Positions 5,708 to 7,795 of a stretch of 7,795 nt of DNA are shown piece after piece. Each line of letters starts with the position of its first letter. Positions within the stretch are counted from its first letter, which is position 1. The notes under the pieces are model-generated. The model had not been told where the DNA came from. It did not search any database and saw nothing but the letters and a program-made list of their open reading frames with translations. Location: assembly GCA_023389045.1 (NCBI GenBank), contig JAEWEZ010000068.1:1-7795 (forward strand), read 5' to 3'. The position numbers and the translations under genes were made by a program. This DNA is from Actinomycetes bacterium. Its GTDB lineage: Bacteria > Actinomycetota > Actinomycetes > Actinomycetales > Dermabacteraceae.

Positions 5708-7290
5708 GCGGTTTCCTGGGGATGGACCCAGAGCAGGCGCGCGACCATGCCGAGCGCATGCGCACCGAGGGGGAGCGCGTCACAAATCTGTCGGAGCGCC
5801 TCACCACAGCGGTGAACTCCGCGCAGTGGGTCGGTCACGATGCAGACAGCTTCCGCGACCAGTGGAAGACACTGTCTCAGCAGCGCATCGGCACCATGAT
5901 CGAGCAGATCCAAACCCTGGCCGGCGAGCTCGAAGGGCAAGCCGATCAGCAAGATGTCACCTCCGCACGAGACGGCTCTGAGTCTGGTCCGGCAGAAAAG
6001 GAAAGCACCCTTCCCCCGGGGCAGAGCGAGAGCAATGGTGCGGGCTACCGACACACGGATAACCCGTGGATACCGAACTGGCTGGAAAACCCGGTAGAGG
6101 ATCTGTTCTCCAGCGGCGCGAGCGTCGCAAGCGATCTGATCGGCAATGTGTTCGACAAGGGGATGGACTTCGGTATCGGGCTGGGCGAAAAGCTCGGGAT
6201 CAACACCGAGGGCCTGAAGCAGTTCCAACGCGACGCCGAGCATTTCGGGGGGATGCTGGAAGACTGGGCGACCGGTGAGCGGGTCCCCGCGGTCTCGGAA
6301 CTGATCGCCGGCGGGCTGCTCACCACCGGGTCGCTTGGCGTTGGCCTTTACGAAGCTGTGACCGGGAAAGACACTCCGTTCCTCGATGATCGTGGCGGCG
6401 GTATCGTGCACGGGGTCGACACCTCGGCCACCCCGGGCGCCAGCCCCGACACTCTCCAGGATCTGATCCTTCGCAACAATGAACTGCGATTGGACAATCC
6501 GGACAGCAACCCGCTCTCTGCAGGTCAGATTGGGATCCAGGAGATTCAGAGCGCCCACGGAGGCGAACCCAGTTACATCGTTCAGATCCCGCCCACCGAG
6601 GGCGCCGGCTTCCTTGATCTCAACTCCTATGGAGCGCAGGGCAATTCGAAGGACTGGGCTTCCAACTTGCGCCTCGTGGCCGGGCAGCATCCTGCCGCCA
6701 TGGACGATGTGCGGGCTGCGCTCGAAGCGGCAGGAGTTCCCGCGGGCGCCAACGTCATGCTGGTGGGGCACTCGCAGGGTGGCATTATCGGCTCGCATCT
6801 CGCCGCCGATCCCACCTTCAATTCCTCATCCGGAGAGGCCGGAACCTATAACGTCACCCATGCCTTCTCGGTCGGCTCGCCGGTGCAAACCGTGCTTCCC
6901 TCTCAAAGCAGCACCGAGGTAGTCAATGTGGCGCATACTCCCGTCACCTTTGGCTTCCCCACCTCTCATGGTGATCCGATCCCTGCGCTGGATCTTCAAG
7001 GGAAACTTGTTGACGGGAGCCGGCTGGGGGCCCCCAATGTGCATGACGTGAGCCTGCCCGGAACCGAAGCTCCGGTGGAGGGTATGCAGTGGCTCTGGGA
7101 TAACCACGATTCCGTGGGCAAGAACGATGACCCCTCAGGCGGCTACGCCGGTTCCCTTGCACGCCACACCAGTTCCGATCCCGTTCTCAGCGCTCTGCAA
7201 AATGATCTGCAGGGTGTGTACCTCGGGGATGGCACCTATGTGTCACGAGACACGGTCGTCACCGTTGGGCGCGAGCATCGCGTTCCCTGA
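5704..7290 (+). CDS. WXG100-alpha/beta hydrolase fusion, probable type VII-secreted lipase/esterase effector
   Basis: 528 residues. Residues 1-88 are a WXG100-type helical hairpin (turn motif W42-V43-G44) closely matching the product of the gene at 3946-4755. A polar linker (about 88-115) leads to a middle region of Gly-rich amphipathic helices, including a hydrophobic Gly-rich stretch at 200-219. From about 280 to 510 lies an alpha/beta hydrolase domain: strand YIVQIPP, SYGAQGNSKDW, then strand NVMLVGHSQGG with nucleophile Ser357 in GHSQGG (355-360). The likely acid is Asp424 in HGDPIPALD (430 is the alternative). Candidate catalytic histidines are His447, His468 and His488. The expected reaction is ester hydrolysis, perhaps of phospholipids or acylglycerols. 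A WXG100 module in place of a Sec signal implies export by a type VII system. It is coupled by ATGA to the EspG-like gene and ends just before a strong terminator. It could act on other bacteria, host lipids or the cell's own envelope; the target is not visible here. Confidence 0.82.
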   Translation: MSGFLGMDPEQARDHAERMRTEGERVTNLSERLTTAVNSAQWVGHDADSFRDQWKTLSQQRIGTMIEQIQTLAGELEGQADQQDVTSARDGSESGPAEKESTLPPGQSESNGAGYRHTDNPWIPNWLENPVEDLFSSGASVASDLIGNVFDKGMDFGIGLGEKLGINTEGLKQFQRDAEHFGGMLEDWATGERVPAVSELIAGGLLTTGSLGVGLYEAVTGKDTPFLDDRGGGIVHGVDTSATPGASPDTLQDLILRNNELRLDNPDSNPLSAGQIGIQEIQSAHGGEPSYIVQIPPTEGAGFLDLNSYGAQGNSKDWASNLRLVAGQHPAAMDDVRAALEAAGVPAGANVMLVGHSQGGIIGSHLAADPTFNSSSGEAGTYNVTHAFSVGSPVQTVLPSQSSTEVVNVAHTPVTFGFPTSHGDPIPALDLQGKLVDGSRLGAPNVHDVSLPGTEAPVEGMQWLWDNHDSVGKNDDPSGGYAGSLARHTSSDPVLSALQNDLQGVYLGDGTYVSRDTVVTVGREHRVP

Positions 7291-7293
7291 TCC

Positions 7294-7353
7294 ACGACCG
7301 ATGGCCGGCTGCCTCACACCCGAGGATTTGTGAGGCAGCCGGCCATCGGTCGT
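7294..7353. terminator. Perfect 24-bp stem-loop, probable bidirectional terminator
   Basis: Positions 7294-7317 are exactly complementary to 7330-7353 with a 12-base loop (7318-7329). The stem begins 4 bases after the stop codon at 7288-7290. No T-run follows on either strand, as in many actinobacterial terminators. Genes converge here (plus-strand lipase ends 7290, minus-strand gene ends 7472), so it probably serves both. The next 118 bases hold only a weak 7-bp inverted repeat (GTTCGGC 7417-7423, GCCGAAC 7451-7457) that could help terminate the minus-strand gene. Confidence 0.8.
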
Positions 7354-7471
7354 TCTGCAATCTTCTGCCGCTGGGAGGGCACAGCTCCTTCCGCCGGGTG
7401 CTCTCCAGGCAATCACGTTCGGCTCTTCAGCAGGAATACCGCAACACCCGGCCGAACCCACCAATGGCATA

Positions 7472-7795
7472 TCAGTTCAGGAAATCCTTGAGGCCAACGG
7501 CGTCCAGGTGCTTCCGCTTCAGCTTCAGATCGGGGCGTAGGTCAAAGGGATTGACCTCGTGGCCATCACGGCCTCGGCCCACAACGGCACCGCAGATTCG
7601 CTCTTCATCGCCAGAGGCAGCGGCTGCCTGCGCGAGGGCATGCATAGCAGCGCCGTAAATACGCAGGATCTCGGCACGATGCTCCCCCTCGGTCTCGATA
7701 GTGCCCCGCACGAAGCGTTGGAACTCGGCGCCCGTCACACGCTCAAGATGCGCGCCTGTCACGCCCTCAACCTTCGTGATCGCATCTTCCCAGTC
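7472..7795 (-). CDS. Hypothetical protein, 3' end only (start beyond the right edge)
   Basis: The frame is open from the right edge to the TGA at 7474-7472 and gives the last 107 residues of a protein I do not recognise. A GTG at 7762-7760 could serve as a start, but the frame continues unbroken to the window edge, so the gene most likely begins outside. Visible parts: an Ala-rich helix (roughly residues 45-60 of the fragment), a short hydrophobic strand ICGAVVG, and a basic C-terminal region with PFDLRPDLKLKRKHL ending in KDFLN. It has no signal peptide or membrane segment in this part. It converges on the lipase module and shares its terminator region. I found nothing that ties it functionally to the effector. 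Confidence 0.65.
   Translation of the reverse strand, partial: DWEDAITKVEGVTGAHLERVTGAEFQRFVRGTIETEGEHRAEILRIYGAAMHALAQAAAASGDEERICGAVVGRGRDGHEVNPFDLRPDLKLKRKHLDAVGLKDFLN

Noticed and set aside
5644..6798. Minus-strand open frame of 384 codons antisense to the lipase gene
   Set aside because: The plus-strand product has WXG100 and hydrolase motifs; the minus frame has none and crosses the end of the EspG-like gene.
1..7795. CRISPR array, tRNA, rRNA, insertion sequence or integrase
   Set aside because: No regularly spaced direct repeats, cloverleaf, transposase frame or terminal inverted repeats were seen anywhere in the window.

Overview
The window looks like chromosomal DNA from a high-GC Gram-positive bacterium (Actinomycetota). 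This rests on the GC-rich codon use, a folC gene followed directly by a DUF4233 membrane protein gene, GTG starts and short overlaps between genes, and WXG100-type (ESX/type VII secretion) proteins with an EspG-like partner. I cannot name the genus; a Micrococcales- or Actinomycetales-type organism would fit.

Left part, minus strand (1-3740). A sodium:solute symporter gene runs off the left edge. Its residues match, position for position as I recall them, most of the sodium and sialic-acid ligands of the bacterial transporter SiaT. Its upstream region holds a plausible promoter with three perfectly phased heptads between the -35 and -10. Upstream of it lies the two-gene unit folC (folate polyglutamylation) and DUF4233, tightly spaced and probably translationally coupled.

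Right part, plus strand (3858-7353). This is a compact, apparently co-transcribed module. Two tiny leader ORFs are linked to each other and to the first gene by ATGA overlaps. Then come a WXG100-domain protein with a proline-rich extension, an EspG-like putative secretion chaperone with two internal half-repeats, and a 528-residue protein with a matching WXG100 N-terminus and a C-terminal alpha/beta hydrolase (lipase/esterase) domain with a GHSQGG nucleophile elbow. A perfect 9-bp hairpin covers the ribosome binding site of the EspG-like gene. A perfect 24-bp stem-loop closes the module. The simplest reading is a type VII secreted lipase effector with its WXG100 partner and its chaperone. No secretion machinery (EccB/C/D/E, mycosin) and no evident immunity gene lie inside the window.

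Right edge, minus strand (7472-7795). The 3' end of an unrecognised gene converges on the module's terminator.

How the parts relate: the left genes are housekeeping or nutrient uptake. The 3858-7353 module is divergent from folC, self-contained, and has the look of an accessory interbacterial or host-directed secretion cassette.
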